A DNA stretch of 64,000 bases from Lichenicola sp964249735 (lineage in GTDB: Bacteria; Pseudomonadota; Alphaproteobacteria; Acetobacterales; Acetobacteraceae): positions 1 to 64,000 of the forward strand of contig CAXUDP010000005.1 of assembly GCA_964249735.1 (NCBI GenBank). Reading direction: 5' to 3'. The notes beneath the pieces were generated by a model that had not been told where the DNA came from, searched no databases, and saw nothing but the letters and a program-made list of their open reading frames with translations. Shown here piece after piece: positions 1 to 8,996 of the stretch (position 1 is the stretch's first letter; every line of letters starts with the position of its first letter). The translations under genes and the position numbers were made by a program.

Positions 1-203
1 TGGCTGCCAGCCGCGACGGGATGCCGATGCGCGACATCTACGACAAGGTGATCGCAGAGGTGGAGCGGCCGCTGATCCAGATGACGCTGGCCTCTACCAA
101 GGGCAACCAGATCAAGGCGGCCGCCATGCTCGGGCTCAACCGCAACACCCTGCGCAAGAAGATACGCGACCTGGAGATCCCGGTCGTGCGCGGGATCGGC
201 TGA
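1..203 (+). CDS. ntrC: NtrC, C-terminal end (partial)
   Basis: This is the 3' end of a response-regulator gene that begins before the window; the frame is open from base 3. About 66 residues remain. They form a Fis-type helix-turn-helix (KGNQIKAAAMLGLNRNTLRKK), the DNA-binding tail of NtrC-family sigma-54 activators. The assignment to NtrC rather than another family member rests on the ntrY-ntrX pair that follows six bases downstream, the usual alphaproteobacterial order ntrB-ntrC-ntrY-ntrX. The receiver and AAA+ domains are outside the window. Confidence 0.85.
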   Translation, partial: AASRDGMPMRDIYDKVIAEVERPLIQMTLASTKGNQIKAAAMLGLNRNTLRKKIRDLEIPVVRGIG

Positions 204-209
204 ACCGGC

Positions 210-2474
210 ATGGGCGAGGCGGACGTCGGCGACGCGATGACGAGGCCGGCCCATGCGTCACGACGCAGCCGGTGGGGGCCGCCGGTGTTCGACATCCTGC
301 TCGGCAAGGTGTCGACGCTGATCATGGCGGCGATCGCGCTGGCGCTGGGCGTCGCCACCTTCGCGGTGCTGTCGCGCGGCATGTCGCTGACCAAGCGGCC
401 GCATGTCGAGGCCGGGCTGTTCGTCAGCAACCTGGTGGTGCTGCTGCTGCTGGCGGCGGCCCTGGCGGGGCGGCTGGCGCGGGTGGTGGCGGAGCGCAGG
501 AGCGGCCTGGCCGGGGCGCGCCTGCACGTGCGGCTGGTGATGCTGTTCGGCGTGGTGGCAGTGGTACCGACCATCGTGGTCGGCGTGTTCGCAGGCGTGT
601 TCTTCCACCTGGGCATCCAGATCTGGTTCAACGATCGCGTCCGCACCGCGCTGGGTGAGGCGGTGCAGGCGAGCCAGGGCTACCTAGTGGAGCACAACAA
701 CAACATCCGGGCCGATGCGGTGTCGATGGCCAACGACCTGAGCCAGGCGACTACGCTGCAATATGTCGATCCGCAGGCGCTGCAGCAGGCGTTGATCGAC
801 GAGAAGAACACCCGCGGCCTCAACGAGGCGGCGATCTACGATCCGCGCACCAACCAGGTGGTAGTGTCGACCAGCCTGCTCGGGGTGATCGGGGTGGCGG
901 TGCCGCCGCAGTCGGTGACCATGCTGGCGCGCTCCGGCGAGGTGCCGATCCTGGACAGCTCGGACGGGCAGACGGTGAGCGCGGTCGCCGGAATCGACGG
1001 GCCCGATCCGGGGCTGCTGCTGCTGATCAGCCGTCCGGTGGACCCGGTGATCCTGGAGCACATGCACCGCACCCAGGCGGTGGTGGCGGACTACGACCGG
1101 CTCGACAAGAACCGGTCGGCGCTCCAGCTCACCTTTGTGGTGATCTTTGCCCTGGTGGCGCTGCTGGTGCTGGCCGCCGCCGCGCTGATCGGGCTGGTGC
1201 TGGCGAACCAGATCGCCCGCCCGGTCGGGCTGCTGATCCTGGCGGCAGAGCGGGTGAGCGGCGGCGACCTGGCGGTGCGGGTGCCGGAGGCGGAGCGCGA
1301 CCACGAGCTGGGAGGCTTGTCCCGCGCGTTCAACCGCATGACCAACCAGCTTTCCACCCAGCGCCGCGAGCTGATGTCGGCGTATGGCCAGATCAACGAG
1401 CGGCGGCGCTTCACCGAGGCGGTGCTGTCGGGGGTGTCGGCAGGGGTGATCGGGCTTGATGCGGAACAGCGGGTGGAGCTGCCCAACCGCGCCGCCAACG
1501 CCCTGCTGGAGGCGGACCTGGTCGGCTCGGTCGGCCGCAGGCTGGCCGAGATCGTGCCGGAGTTCGCGCCGCTGCTGCGGCTGGCGGCGACGGAGCCGGA
1601 ACGGGCGCAGACGGCGGAGGTACAGCACGGCGCGGCATCCAGCCGCCGGACGCTGCTGGTGCGGATCGGCCCGGAGATGCGCGGCACGGTGACGGAGGGC
1701 TACGTGGTCACCTTCGACGACATCACCGAGCTGCAGTCGGCGCAGCGCAAGGCGGCCTGGGCCGACGTGGCGCGCCGGATCGCGCACGAGATCAAGAACC
1801 CGCTGACGCCGATTCAGCTTTCCGCCGAGCGGCTGAAGCGTCGGTTCCTGCGCGAGATTACTACCGATCCCGAAACGTTCAGCCAGTGCGCCGACACCAT
1901 CGTGCGCCATGTCGGCGACATCGGCCGGATGGTGGACGAGTTCTCCGCCTTCGCCCGCATGCCGCAGCCGATGATCCGGCCGGAGGACCTGTCGCGCATC
2001 GCCCGCGAGGCGCTGGTGCTGCAGAAGAGCGCGCATCCGGAGATCGGCTTCGTCACCCGGCTGCCCGATCGCGGGCCGGTGGTGCCCTGCGACCGGCGGC
2101 TGATCGGGCAGGCACTGACCAACCTGCTGCAGAACGCGGCGGACGGGATCGCCATGCGAGCGAAGTCTTCGGACCGGCCGGAGGGCGTGCCGGGAGCGCA
2201 GATCGTGGTCGGCACGATCTGGCTGTCGATCGAGGCGAGGGAGCGCGAGGTGTGGCTGTCGGTGGCCGATGACGGGGCCGGGCTTCCGCCGGACGACCGG
2301 CAGCGGCTGATGGAGCCCTATGTCACCCACAAGCCGAAGGGGACCGGACTGGGGCTTGCCATCGTCAAAAAGATCATGGAGGACCATGGAGGCTCGGTCA
2401 TGCTCGACGACCGCGGCGGTGGGGGAGCAGTTGCTACATTGATAGTGCCGGGAAGGTCATCCGATGGCGCATGA
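210..2474 (+). CDS. ntrY: Nitrogen sensor histidine kinase NtrY
   Basis: A 754-residue membrane histidine kinase. Hydrophobic segments lie near residues 33-55, 70-90 and 108-135, followed by an extracytoplasmic region, another membrane segment (about 305-332), a HAMP linker (330-385) and a PAS region (400-505). The H-box is RRIAHEIKNPL with phospho-acceptor His526. The N-box is NLLQNAADG (638-646), and G-boxes are seen at DDGAG (687-691) and GTGLGL (711-716). In this family NtrY phosphorylates NtrX in nitrogen and redox control. Its end overlaps ntrX by 11 bases, so the two are translationally coupled. An alternative start lies at 237; no strong ribosome site decides between them. Confidence 0.93.
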   Translation: MGEADVGDAMTRPAHASRRSRWGPPVFDILLGKVSTLIMAAIALALGVATFAVLSRGMSLTKRPHVEAGLFVSNLVVLLLLAAALAGRLARVVAERRSGLAGARLHVRLVMLFGVVAVVPTIVVGVFAGVFFHLGIQIWFNDRVRTALGEAVQASQGYLVEHNNNIRADAVSMANDLSQATTLQYVDPQALQQALIDEKNTRGLNEAAIYDPRTNQVVVSTSLLGVIGVAVPPQSVTMLARSGEVPILDSSDGQTVSAVAGIDGPDPGLLLLISRPVDPVILEHMHRTQAVVADYDRLDKNRSALQLTFVVIFALVALLVLAAAALIGLVLANQIARPVGLLILAAERVSGGDLAVRVPEAERDHELGGLSRAFNRMTNQLSTQRRELMSAYGQINERRRFTEAVLSGVSAGVIGLDAEQRVELPNRAANALLEADLVGSVGRRLAEIVPEFAPLLRLAATEPERAQTAEVQHGAASSRRTLLVRIGPEMRGTVTEGYVVTFDDITELQSAQRKAAWADVARRIAHEIKNPLTPIQLSAERLKRRFLREITTDPETFSQCADTIVRHVGDIGRMVDEFSAFARMPQPMIRPEDLSRIAREALVLQKSAHPEIGFVTRLPDRGPVVPCDRRLIGQALTNLLQNAADGIAMRAKSSDRPEGVPGAQIVVGTIWLSIEAREREVWLSVADDGAGLPPDDRQRLMEPYVTHKPKGTGLGLAIVKKIMEDHGGSVMLDDRGGGGAVATLIVPGRSSDGA

Positions 2475-3852
2475 GATCCTGATCGTCGACGACGAACCCG
2501 ACATCCGGCTGCTGATCGAGGGTATCCTGCGCGACGAGGGCTACGACACCCGGATCGCCGCGGACTCCGACGGGGCGATCGCCGCGTTCCGGGCCCGTCG
2601 TCCGTCGCTGGTGGTGCTCGACATCTGGCTGCAGGGCTCGCGCCTGGACGGGCTCGGCATCCTGAAGGCGATGCAGGGCGAGGAGCCGATGGTGCCGACC
2701 ATCATGATCTCCGGACACGGCACCATCGAGACCGCAGTGGCGGCGCTGCAACTGGGGGCGTACGACTTCATCGAGAAGCCGTTCCAGTCGGACCGGCTGC
2801 TGGTGGTGGTGCGTCGGGCGCTGGAAGCGGCTCGGCTGGCGCGCGAGAACGCTGAGCTGCGGCTGCGTGCGGGGCCGGAAACCACCCTGCACGGCGAAAG
2901 CCAGGCGATCCTGGCGGTGCGGGCGCAGATCGAGCGAGTGGCGCCAACCGGGTCGCGGGTGCTGATCTCGGGCGCGGCCGGGGCGGGCAAGGAGGTGGCG
3001 GCGCGCATGATCCATGCGCGGTCGCGTCGCGCCGAGGGACCGTTCGTGGCGCTCAACTGCGCCACGCTGGCGCCGGGTCGGTTCGAGGAGGAGCTGTTCG
3101 GCATAGAAGGCGTTCCGGAAGGGCCCGGACGTCGTACCGGGCTGCTGGAGCGAGCACATGGCGGGACGCTGCTGCTCGACGAGGTGGCAGACATGCCGAT
3201 GGAGACCCAGGGCAAGATCGTCCGCGCGCTGCAGGACCAGACGTTCGAGCGTCTGGGTGGTGCCGTGCGGGTCAAGGTGGACGTGCGCGTGCTGGCAACC
3301 ACCAACCGCGACCTGCAGGCGGAGATCGCGGCCGGGCGGTTCCGCGAGGACTTGTACTACCGACTGGCAGTGGTGCCCCTGCGGGTGCCCAGCCTGCGCG
3401 AGCGGCGCGAGGACATCCCCGACCTGTCGCGGCTGTTCCTGGCACGGTCTGCGGAAACCGCCGGGCTGCCGGCACGCGACCTGTCGGCGGATGCGTTGGC
3501 GGCGCTGCAGAGCTACGAGTGGCCGGGCAATTCGCGGGAGCTGCGCAACCTGATGGACTGGCTGCTGATCATGGCGCCGGGCGGGTCGGACACCATACGG
3601 GCGGAGATGCTGCCTCCGGCGGTCGGGCAGGGGGCGCCGGCGCTGCTGAAGTTCGACAGTGCCGCGGACGTGATGGGGCTGCCGCTGCGCGAGGCGCGCG
3701 ACCTGTTCGAGACGCAGTACCTGCAGGCGCAGCTGCTGCGGTTCGGCGGCAATATCAGCCGAACGGCTGGCTTCGTCGGCATGGAACGCAGCGCCCTGCA
3801 CCGGAAGCTGAAGCAGCTGGGCGTCAGTTCCGAGGACCGGGTTCCCAACTGA
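2464..3852 (+). CDS. ntrX: Nitrogen response regulator NtrX
   Basis: A 462-residue response regulator of the NtrC class. The receiver domain (1-120) has Asp53 as phospho-acceptor and Lys105. The central AAA+ domain has a Walker A-like SGAAGAGKE and a Walker B-like GTLLLDEVAD. The C-terminal Fis helix-turn-helix is GNISRTAGFVGMERSALHRK. The GAFTGA loop, which NtrC proteins use to contact sigma-54, is absent; the corresponding stretch reads FGIEGVPEGPGRRTG. This is consistent with alphaproteobacterial NtrX proteins that regulate without classical sigma-54 activation. Its start lies inside the end of ntrY. Confidence 0.93.
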   Translation: MAHEILIVDDEPDIRLLIEGILRDEGYDTRIAADSDGAIAAFRARRPSLVVLDIWLQGSRLDGLGILKAMQGEEPMVPTIMISGHGTIETAVAALQLGAYDFIEKPFQSDRLLVVVRRALEAARLARENAELRLRAGPETTLHGESQAILAVRAQIERVAPTGSRVLISGAAGAGKEVAARMIHARSRRAEGPFVALNCATLAPGRFEEELFGIEGVPEGPGRRTGLLERAHGGTLLLDEVADMPMETQGKIVRALQDQTFERLGGAVRVKVDVRVLATTNRDLQAEIAAGRFREDLYYRLAVVPLRVPSLRERREDIPDLSRLFLARSAETAGLPARDLSADALAALQSYEWPGNSRELRNLMDWLLIMAPGGSDTIRAEMLPPAVGQGAPALLKFDSAADVMGLPLREARDLFETQYLQAQLLRFGGNISRTAGFVGMERSALHRKLKQLGVSSEDRVPN

Positions 3853-3873
3853 GCAGCCGTCGCCGCGCCGGCT

Positions 3874-3901
3874 TTGCTGCCGCTGCCTCCGCTGCTATTC
3901 T
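3874..3901 (+). promoter_or_regulatory. Candidate sigma-70 promoter for hfq
   Basis: In the 112-base gap between ntrX and hfq there is TTGCTG, a 16-base spacer, then TATTCT. This would start transcription about 57 bases before the hfq ATG. It is a motif match only; hfq could also be read from the ntr operon. Confidence 0.35.
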
Positions 3902-3964
3902 GGATGTCAAGGTCCGCTGGCGCTGCGCCTGACAGACCGCAACAAGAAGAACAAAGGCCTGGCC

Positions 3965-4255
3965 ATGGCTAAGGACAACTCGCAGAACGTGCAGGACGTT
4001 TTCCTGAACCACGTTCGCCGCTCGAAGACGCCGGTCACCATCTTCCTGGTCAACGGCGTCAAGCTCCAGGGCATCATCACCTGGTTCGACAACTTCTCGG
4101 TGCTGCTGCGTCGGGACGGCCATACCCAGCTGGTGTACAAGCACGCGATCAGCACCGTGATGCCGGCGGCACCGATCGCACTGTTCGACCAGAACAAGGT
4201 GGAAGGCGGGGCCGAACCGGACGGGGACACGGTGTCGGCTAAGGGTGCCGCCTGA
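3965..4255 (+). CDS. hfq: RNA chaperone Hfq
   Basis: A 96-residue Hfq. The Sm1 core (NVQDVFLNHVRRSKTPVTIF, then LVNGVKLQGIITWFDNFSVLL) and the Sm2 motif (YKHAIST) are intact. Hfq forms a hexameric ring that pairs small RNAs with mRNAs. An acidic, low-complexity tail follows the core. It sits between ntrX and hflX; ntrYX-hfq-hflX is a common alphaproteobacterial neighbourhood. The hflX start follows two bases after the stop, so the two genes are probably cotranscribed. Confidence 0.97.
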   Translation: MAKDNSQNVQDVFLNHVRRSKTPVTIFLVNGVKLQGIITWFDNFSVLLRRDGHTQLVYKHAISTVMPAAPIALFDQNKVEGGAEPDGDTVSAKGAA

Positions 4256-4257
4256 GG

Positions 4258-5673
4258 GTGGCAACCGGCGGGAGGATGCAGCCGACACGCGCTGCGGTCA
4301 TCCTGCCTTGGGACCGCGAGGACCGTCAGCACGACGGGACGTCGGATGGGCATCGCCACGAGACGCGTGCGGCGGAAGCGCGTCTGGAGGAGGCGGTCGG
4401 CCTCGCGGCGTCCATCGGGCTGGTGATCGTGCGCCGGGCCGTGCTGCCGATTCGCGGCAGGCGGCCGGCGACTCTGCTCGGCAGCGGGCAGGTGGAGTCC
4501 CTCGCCGAGACGATCACGCGGGATGCGGTCGCCGTGGTGATCATGGACTCGCGGCTGAGCCCGGTGCAGCAGCGCAACCTGGAGCGCTCGCTGGGCTGCA
4601 AGGTGATCGACCGCACCGGGCTGATCCTGGACATCTTTGGCGAGCGCGCGGCGACGCGAGAGGGCTCGCTGCAGGTGGAGCTCGCGCATCTCGAGTACCA
4701 GCGTAGCCGGCTGGTGCGGTCCTGGACCCACCTCGAGCGGCAGCGTGGCGGGTTCGGCTTCCTGGGCGGTCCGGGCGAGACGCAGATCGAGGCCGACCGG
4801 CGGCTGATCGGCGATCGGATCGTGCGGCTGAAGAAGGAGCTAGAACAGGTCCGGCGCACGCGCGGGTTGCATCGCGACGCGCGCAAGCGGGTGCCGTTCC
4901 CGGTGGTGGCCCTGGTCGGCTACACCAACGCGGGCAAGTCGACGCTGTTCAATGCCCTCACCGGGGCAGCGGTACATGTGCAGGACCAGCTGTTCGCCAC
5001 GCTGGACCCGACCATGCGCGGACTGACGCTGCCGTCGGGGCGCAAGGTGATCCTGTCCGATACGGTGGGCTTCATCAGCGAGCTCCCGACCGAGCTGGTG
5101 GCCGCGTTCCGAGCGACGCTGGAGGAGGTGGCGGAAGCCGACGTCATCCTGCACGTACGCGACGCGGCGCATCCGGACAGCGCGGCGCAGCGCAGCGACG
5201 TGATCGCGGTGCTGAACGGCATGGTCGAGGATGGAACGCTGGACGCGGCATGGCCGGAGCGGGTGATCGAGGTGCTGAACAAGGCCGACCTGCTGGGCGG
5301 CCTGGATCAGGTTACGGCACGGGGTGCGGAAGTCATCTCCGCCATCACCGGCGACGGATTGGACCGGCTGGCGGCGGTGATCGACGGGCACATGCTGCAG
5401 GCGACCGAGCAGGTGGAGTTCCGCGTGACCGTGCAGGACGGCGCCTTGCTCGCCTGGCTGTATGCGCATGGCGAGGTGGTCGACCGGAGCGATGGCGAGG
5501 AGGAGATCCGGCTGGTGGTCAGGCTGCTGCCGGCCGACCGTGCCCGCTTCGAGCGGCAGCAGCATCAGGACGGAACGGATCGGCAGGACGCAAACCGCAT
5601 CCGCATCGCGCCGTTGACCCGTCGCGCGTCGGGCGGCACCGATCGGCGGCGCGGCGGGAAGGACTGGGAATGA
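4258..5673 (+). CDS. hflX: Ribosome-associated GTPase HflX
   Basis: A 471-residue GTPase starting with GTG two bases after the hfq stop. The N-terminal HflX domain contains GGFGFLGGPGETQIEADRR, the family signature. The G domain has G1 GYTNAGKS (221-228), G3 DTVGF and G4 NKAD. HflX binds the 50S subunit and splits or rescues stalled ribosomes under stress. The C-terminal tail is charged (Arg/Asp/Gln rich) and longer than the core family. Its stop overlaps the next gene's start (ATGA). Confidence 0.95.
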   Translation: MATGGRMQPTRAAVILPWDREDRQHDGTSDGHRHETRAAEARLEEAVGLAASIGLVIVRRAVLPIRGRRPATLLGSGQVESLAETITRDAVAVVIMDSRLSPVQQRNLERSLGCKVIDRTGLILDIFGERAATREGSLQVELAHLEYQRSRLVRSWTHLERQRGGFGFLGGPGETQIEADRRLIGDRIVRLKKELEQVRRTRGLHRDARKRVPFPVVALVGYTNAGKSTLFNALTGAAVHVQDQLFATLDPTMRGLTLPSGRKVILSDTVGFISELPTELVAAFRATLEEVAEADVILHVRDAAHPDSAAQRSDVIAVLNGMVEDGTLDAAWPERVIEVLNKADLLGGLDQVTARGAEVISAITGDGLDRLAAVIDGHMLQATEQVEFRVTVQDGALLAWLYAHGEVVDRSDGEEEIRLVVRLLPADRARFERQQHQDGTDRQDANRIRIAPLTRRASGGTDRRRGGKDWE

Positions 5674-6503
5674 ACGGGATTTTTTCGGTGGCCGATGCGG
5701 TCGAGGTGACGCAGATCCTGCGTGCCGCGGCCCGGGCGGAGGTCATGCCGCGCTTCCGTCGCCTCGGCAGCGACGACGTCCGCACCAAGAGCGGGCCGAC
5801 CGACCTCGTCACCGTGGCGGACGAGGCAGCGGAGCGGCTGATTACCCAGGGGCTGGAACGGCTGTTCCCGGGCTGCGTGGTGATCGGGGAGGAGGCCACC
5901 GCCGCCGATCCGGACCTGCTCGACCGGCTTGGCGATGCGGAGCTCGCCTTCGTGGTGGATCCGATCGACGGCACGTCCAACTTCGCTGCCGGAGTACCGC
6001 TGTTCGGGGTGATGGCGGCCGCCGTGATGCGAGGCGAGGTGGTGGGAGCGGTGATCCATGATCCGCTCTGCGACGATGCGGCCGTTGCGGTCAGGGGCGA
6101 GGGAGCCTGGCTCGAACACGCCAATGGGCAACAGGTGACGCTTCGGGTGGCGGCGCCGGCGGTACCATCGGAGATGACCGGCAACGCAGCCTGGCGGCAC
6201 CTGCCACAGCCGCTGCGCGACCGGGTGGCACTCAACCTGCCGCGTGTGCTGGCCAGCTGGGACTACCGCTGCGCCGCGCAGGAATATCGCGTCCTTGCGT
6301 CAGGGCACTGCCACTTCCTGATCTTCAATCGGCTGATGCCGTGGGACCACCTGCCGGGCTGGCTGCTTCATGCCGAGGCGGGCGGCTACTGCGCGCATTT
6401 CGACGGGACGCCATACCTGGCGACGGATCGGGCAGGGGGGCTGCTCTACGCGCCGGACCGGGATAGCTGGCTGGCGCTCTACGACACCTTGCTGGCAGCC
6501 TGA
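5670..6503 (+). CDS. Inositol monophosphatase family protein
   Basis: A 277-residue protein of the lithium-sensitive phosphatase family (inositol monophosphatase, histidinol-phosphatase or CysQ type). The metal-binding motifs are visible: GEE (73-75), DPIDGT (97-102) and a late PWDHLPG. These bind Mg2+ to hydrolyse a phosphate monoester; the substrate cannot be told from sequence. The ATG at 5670 is chosen because it overlaps the hflX stop (ATGA); the open frame extends further upstream inside hflX. The 3' end overlaps the convergent mazG gene by 25 bases. Confidence 0.88.
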   Translation: MNGIFSVADAVEVTQILRAAARAEVMPRFRRLGSDDVRTKSGPTDLVTVADEAAERLITQGLERLFPGCVVIGEEATAADPDLLDRLGDAELAFVVDPIDGTSNFAAGVPLFGVMAAAVMRGEVVGAVIHDPLCDDAAVAVRGEGAWLEHANGQQVTLRVAAPAVPSEMTGNAAWRHLPQPLRDRVALNLPRVLASWDYRCAAQEYRVLASGHCHFLIFNRLMPWDHLPGWLLHAEAGGYCAHFDGTPYLATDRAGGLLYAPDRDSWLALYDTLLAA

Positions 6504-7318
6504 GCGTCAGCCTCCTGCCGCTCCGCGGCCTTGGCGGCCTGCCAGCCGGCTTCCATCTCGTCCAGCCCGGTTTCGGCGAGCGACCGGCCAGTGGCCTCAA
6601 TCGACCGCTCCATGTGCTCGAAGCGGCGCTGGAATTTGGTGTTCGCCTCGCGCAGGCAGGCTTCCGGATCGAGGCGGAGGCTGCGCGACAGGTTGGCGAC
6701 GGTGAACAGGACGTCGCCGATCTCGTCGCGGAGCCGGGCGGGATCCGCACTGTCGAGCTCGGCACGCAGCTCGGCCAGCTCCTCGGTGATCTTGTCGATC
6801 ACCAGCACCGGTTCTTGCCAGTCGAAGCCGACGCGGGCGGCGCGGGCGCACAGCTTGCTGGCGCGCGACAGGGCCGGGAGGTTGAGCGGGATGCCGGCTA
6901 GGACGCCGTGCTCGGCGCGGCCGCGGCGCTCGGCCGCCTTAGTGTCCTCCCAGAACGTGCCGGCGTTCAGGACGGTCTCATTGCCGAAGACGTGCGGATG
7001 GCGTCGCACCATCTTGTCGGCGATCAGGCGGGTGATGGCAGCGAAGTCGAAGCGGCTCTCCGTCTGGCCCAGGCTGGCGTAGTAGACGACCTGCAGCAGC
7101 AGGTCGCCGAGCTCGTCCGGAAGGGCCACCCAGTCGCGGCGGGCAATGGCGTCGGCGACCTCATAGGCTTCGTCTATGGTGTAGGGCGCGATGCTGTCGA
7201 AGGTTTGCGCCTGGTCCCAGGGACAGCCGGTCGTCGGATCCCGGAGGGCGGCCATGATGTCCAGCAGCCGGATCAGCTGCCGGGCGGGATCGGCATCGAG
7301 GGTGGTGGGTTCGGTCAT
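6479..7318 (-). CDS. mazG: Nucleoside triphosphate pyrophosphohydrolase MazG
   Basis: A 279-residue MazG. It contains LLDIMAALRDPTTGCPWD, the acidic helix TIDEAYEVADAI and ELGDLLLQVVYYA, the metal-binding features of the MazG fold, and a second, weaker copy in the C-terminal half (about 180-225). MazG hydrolyses NTPs to NMP and pyrophosphate and cleans up abnormal nucleotides. The open frame extends 21 residues upstream, but MTEPTTL is the likely start because the extra part is unlike the family. It converges with the phosphatase gene. Confidence 0.93.
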   Translation of the reverse strand: MTEPTTLDADPARQLIRLLDIMAALRDPTTGCPWDQAQTFDSIAPYTIDEAYEVADAIARRDWVALPDELGDLLLQVVYYASLGQTESRFDFAAITRLIADKMVRRHPHVFGNETVLNAGTFWEDTKAAERRGRAEHGVLAGIPLNLPALSRASKLCARAARVGFDWQEPVLVIDKITEELAELRAELDSADPARLRDEIGDVLFTVANLSRSLRLDPEACLREANTKFQRRFEHMERSIEATGRSLAETGLDEMEAGWQAAKAAERQEADAQAASKVS

Positions 7319-7414
7319 CAGACGAGGGTGCCCGGGGGCCGGAAGGCCGGCAAGTGCGCTACGGGGAGCTTTGCTCCACACACCGTATAATGAATATTAT
7401 GCCAACTCGGATGG

Positions 7415-8983
7415 TCAGCTAGCGGGGCGGGGCGGTGATGCCAAGTGCGTTGCCAGCACCGTGTCGGTTTGGCGGTCGATCTCCAGCAGCCGGACCTCGT
7501 AGCCCCAAAGGTCCGCCAAGTGGCGCAGCGAGGCCTGGGCGTCCTTCTCGTCCAGCAGATGGCCCGGGCTGGTACGGTGCTGCAGCCGGAGGCAGCGGTC
7601 GCCGGACAGGTCGACGTCGACGATCTCGATGTCGACGTAGAAGTTGCCGGGGTTATAGGACCGGGCGACGCTGCGGCGTATGTCGCGGTAGCCCTGGGCG
7701 TCGTGGATCGCGTCGACCAGCAGGTAGGGCTTCTCGGTGTCGTCTCGCAGGCGGAACAGCTTGAACTGGCGCATGACCGCCGGCGACAGGAACTGCTGGA
7801 TGAAGCTCTCGTCGCGATACTCAGCCCAGGCGTGGTGCAGCGTGCCGATGGCGTCGTTGTTGCCGGCGATGTCCGGGAACCAGGCGCGGTCCTCATCCGT
7901 CGGCGCCTCGCAGACCCGGGCGATGTCGGTCATCATCGCGTAGCCCAGCGCATACGGGTTGAAGTTCGGGCCGCCGCCCACGTCGAAGCCGGGCTGGCTG
8001 ATCACGTTGGTGGTGGAATGGATGGTTTCCAGGAAGGCGGCGTCGTCGATCTGCCCGCGCGCGTGCAGCCGCGACATGATCTCGTAGTGCACCCAGGTGG
8101 CGCAGCCTTCGTTCATCATCTTGGCCTGGGGCTGCGGGTAGAAGTACTGGGCGATGAGCCGGACGATGCGGATCACCTCGCGTTCCCAGGGCGCCAGAAG
8201 CGGCGCGTTCTTCTCCAGGAAGTAGAGCACGTTCTCTTCCGGCAGCCCAAGCCGGCGGCGGCGCTCGGCCGCGGTGTCGGGCCCCTTCTCGGTCTTGGTT
8301 CCTGGTACGGTGCGCCACAGGTCGTTGAACACGCTGTCCTCGTGCTCGCGCCGGTCGCGCTCGCGCTGCTGCTCGACCTTGAGGTCGATCACCCGCGTGC
8401 CGCTGTGCCGGTGCACGCCCTGGTTCTGCAGCGCGTGGGCGGCGTCGAGGATGCGCTCGACCGCTTGCACGCCGTGCCGGTCCTCGCACTGCGCGATGTA
8501 GCCGCGGGCGAACTCCAGGTAGTCGAGGATGCCGGACGGCGCGGTCCACTCGCGGAACAGGCGGTTGTTCTTGAAGAAGTGGTTGTGGCCGAAGGCTGCG
8601 TGCGCGATCACCAGCGCCTGCATGGTGGCGCTGTTCTCCTCCATCAGGTAGCTGATGCACGGGTCGGAGTTGATCACCACCTCGTAGGCCAGGCCCATCA
8701 GGCCACGCTTGTACGCATTCTCGTGGCCGACGAAGCGCTTGCCGAACGACCAGTGCTTGTAGATCAGCGGCATGCCGTGGGAGGTGTACACGTCGAGCAT
8801 CTGTTCCGACGTGATGACCTCGATCCGGTTTGCGTACACGTCGAGCTTGAGCTCGTCGAGGGCGATGCGCTCGATCGCGTCATAGGACCGGCGCAGGATG
8901 TCGAAGTTCCACTCCGAGCCGCTGTAGAGCAGTCCGGCTGGCGAGGAATCGGTAGGTGCGCTGATGGTATCGAGCGGGCTCAT
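7415..8983 (-). CDS. SpoVR family protein (YcgB-like)
   Basis: A 522-residue SpoVR/YcgB protein. Typical stretches are the N-terminal SEWNFDILRRSYDAIE, GCATWVHYEIM and NPYALGYAMM. The ATG at 8983 is supported by a strong ribosome site (gaggggagg) eight bases upstream; the frame is open further but without family resemblance. It is the last gene of the prkA-yeaH-spoVR operon, with 13 bases from the yeaH stop. The biochemical role is unknown; in E. coli and pseudomonads the operon responds to starvation and stress. The name comes from Bacillus sporulation, which does not occur here. Confidence 0.92.
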   Translation of the reverse strand: MSPLDTISAPTDSSPAGLLYSGSEWNFDILRRSYDAIERIALDELKLDVYANRIEVITSEQMLDVYTSHGMPLIYKHWSFGKRFVGHENAYKRGLMGLAYEVVINSDPCISYLMEENSATMQALVIAHAAFGHNHFFKNNRLFREWTAPSGILDYLEFARGYIAQCEDRHGVQAVERILDAAHALQNQGVHRHSGTRVIDLKVEQQRERDRREHEDSVFNDLWRTVPGTKTEKGPDTAAERRRRLGLPEENVLYFLEKNAPLLAPWEREVIRIVRLIAQYFYPQPQAKMMNEGCATWVHYEIMSRLHARGQIDDAAFLETIHSTTNVISQPGFDVGGGPNFNPYALGYAMMTDIARVCEAPTDEDRAWFPDIAGNNDAIGTLHHAWAEYRDESFIQQFLSPAVMRQFKLFRLRDDTEKPYLLVDAIHDAQGYRDIRRSVARSYNPGNFYVDIEIVDVDLSGDRCLRLQHRTSPGHLLDEKDAQASLRHLADLWGYEVRLLEIDRQTDTVLATHLASPPRPAS

Positions 8984-8996
8984 GGGCACCCTCCCC

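Noticed and set aside
7364..7400. Small GGAGC-TTT-GCTCC hairpin and TATAAT-like AT-rich patch between spoVR and mazG
   Set aside because: Stem is only 5 bp with no T-tract; the TATAAT faces the plus strand where no gene follows, and no -35 partner fits mazG.
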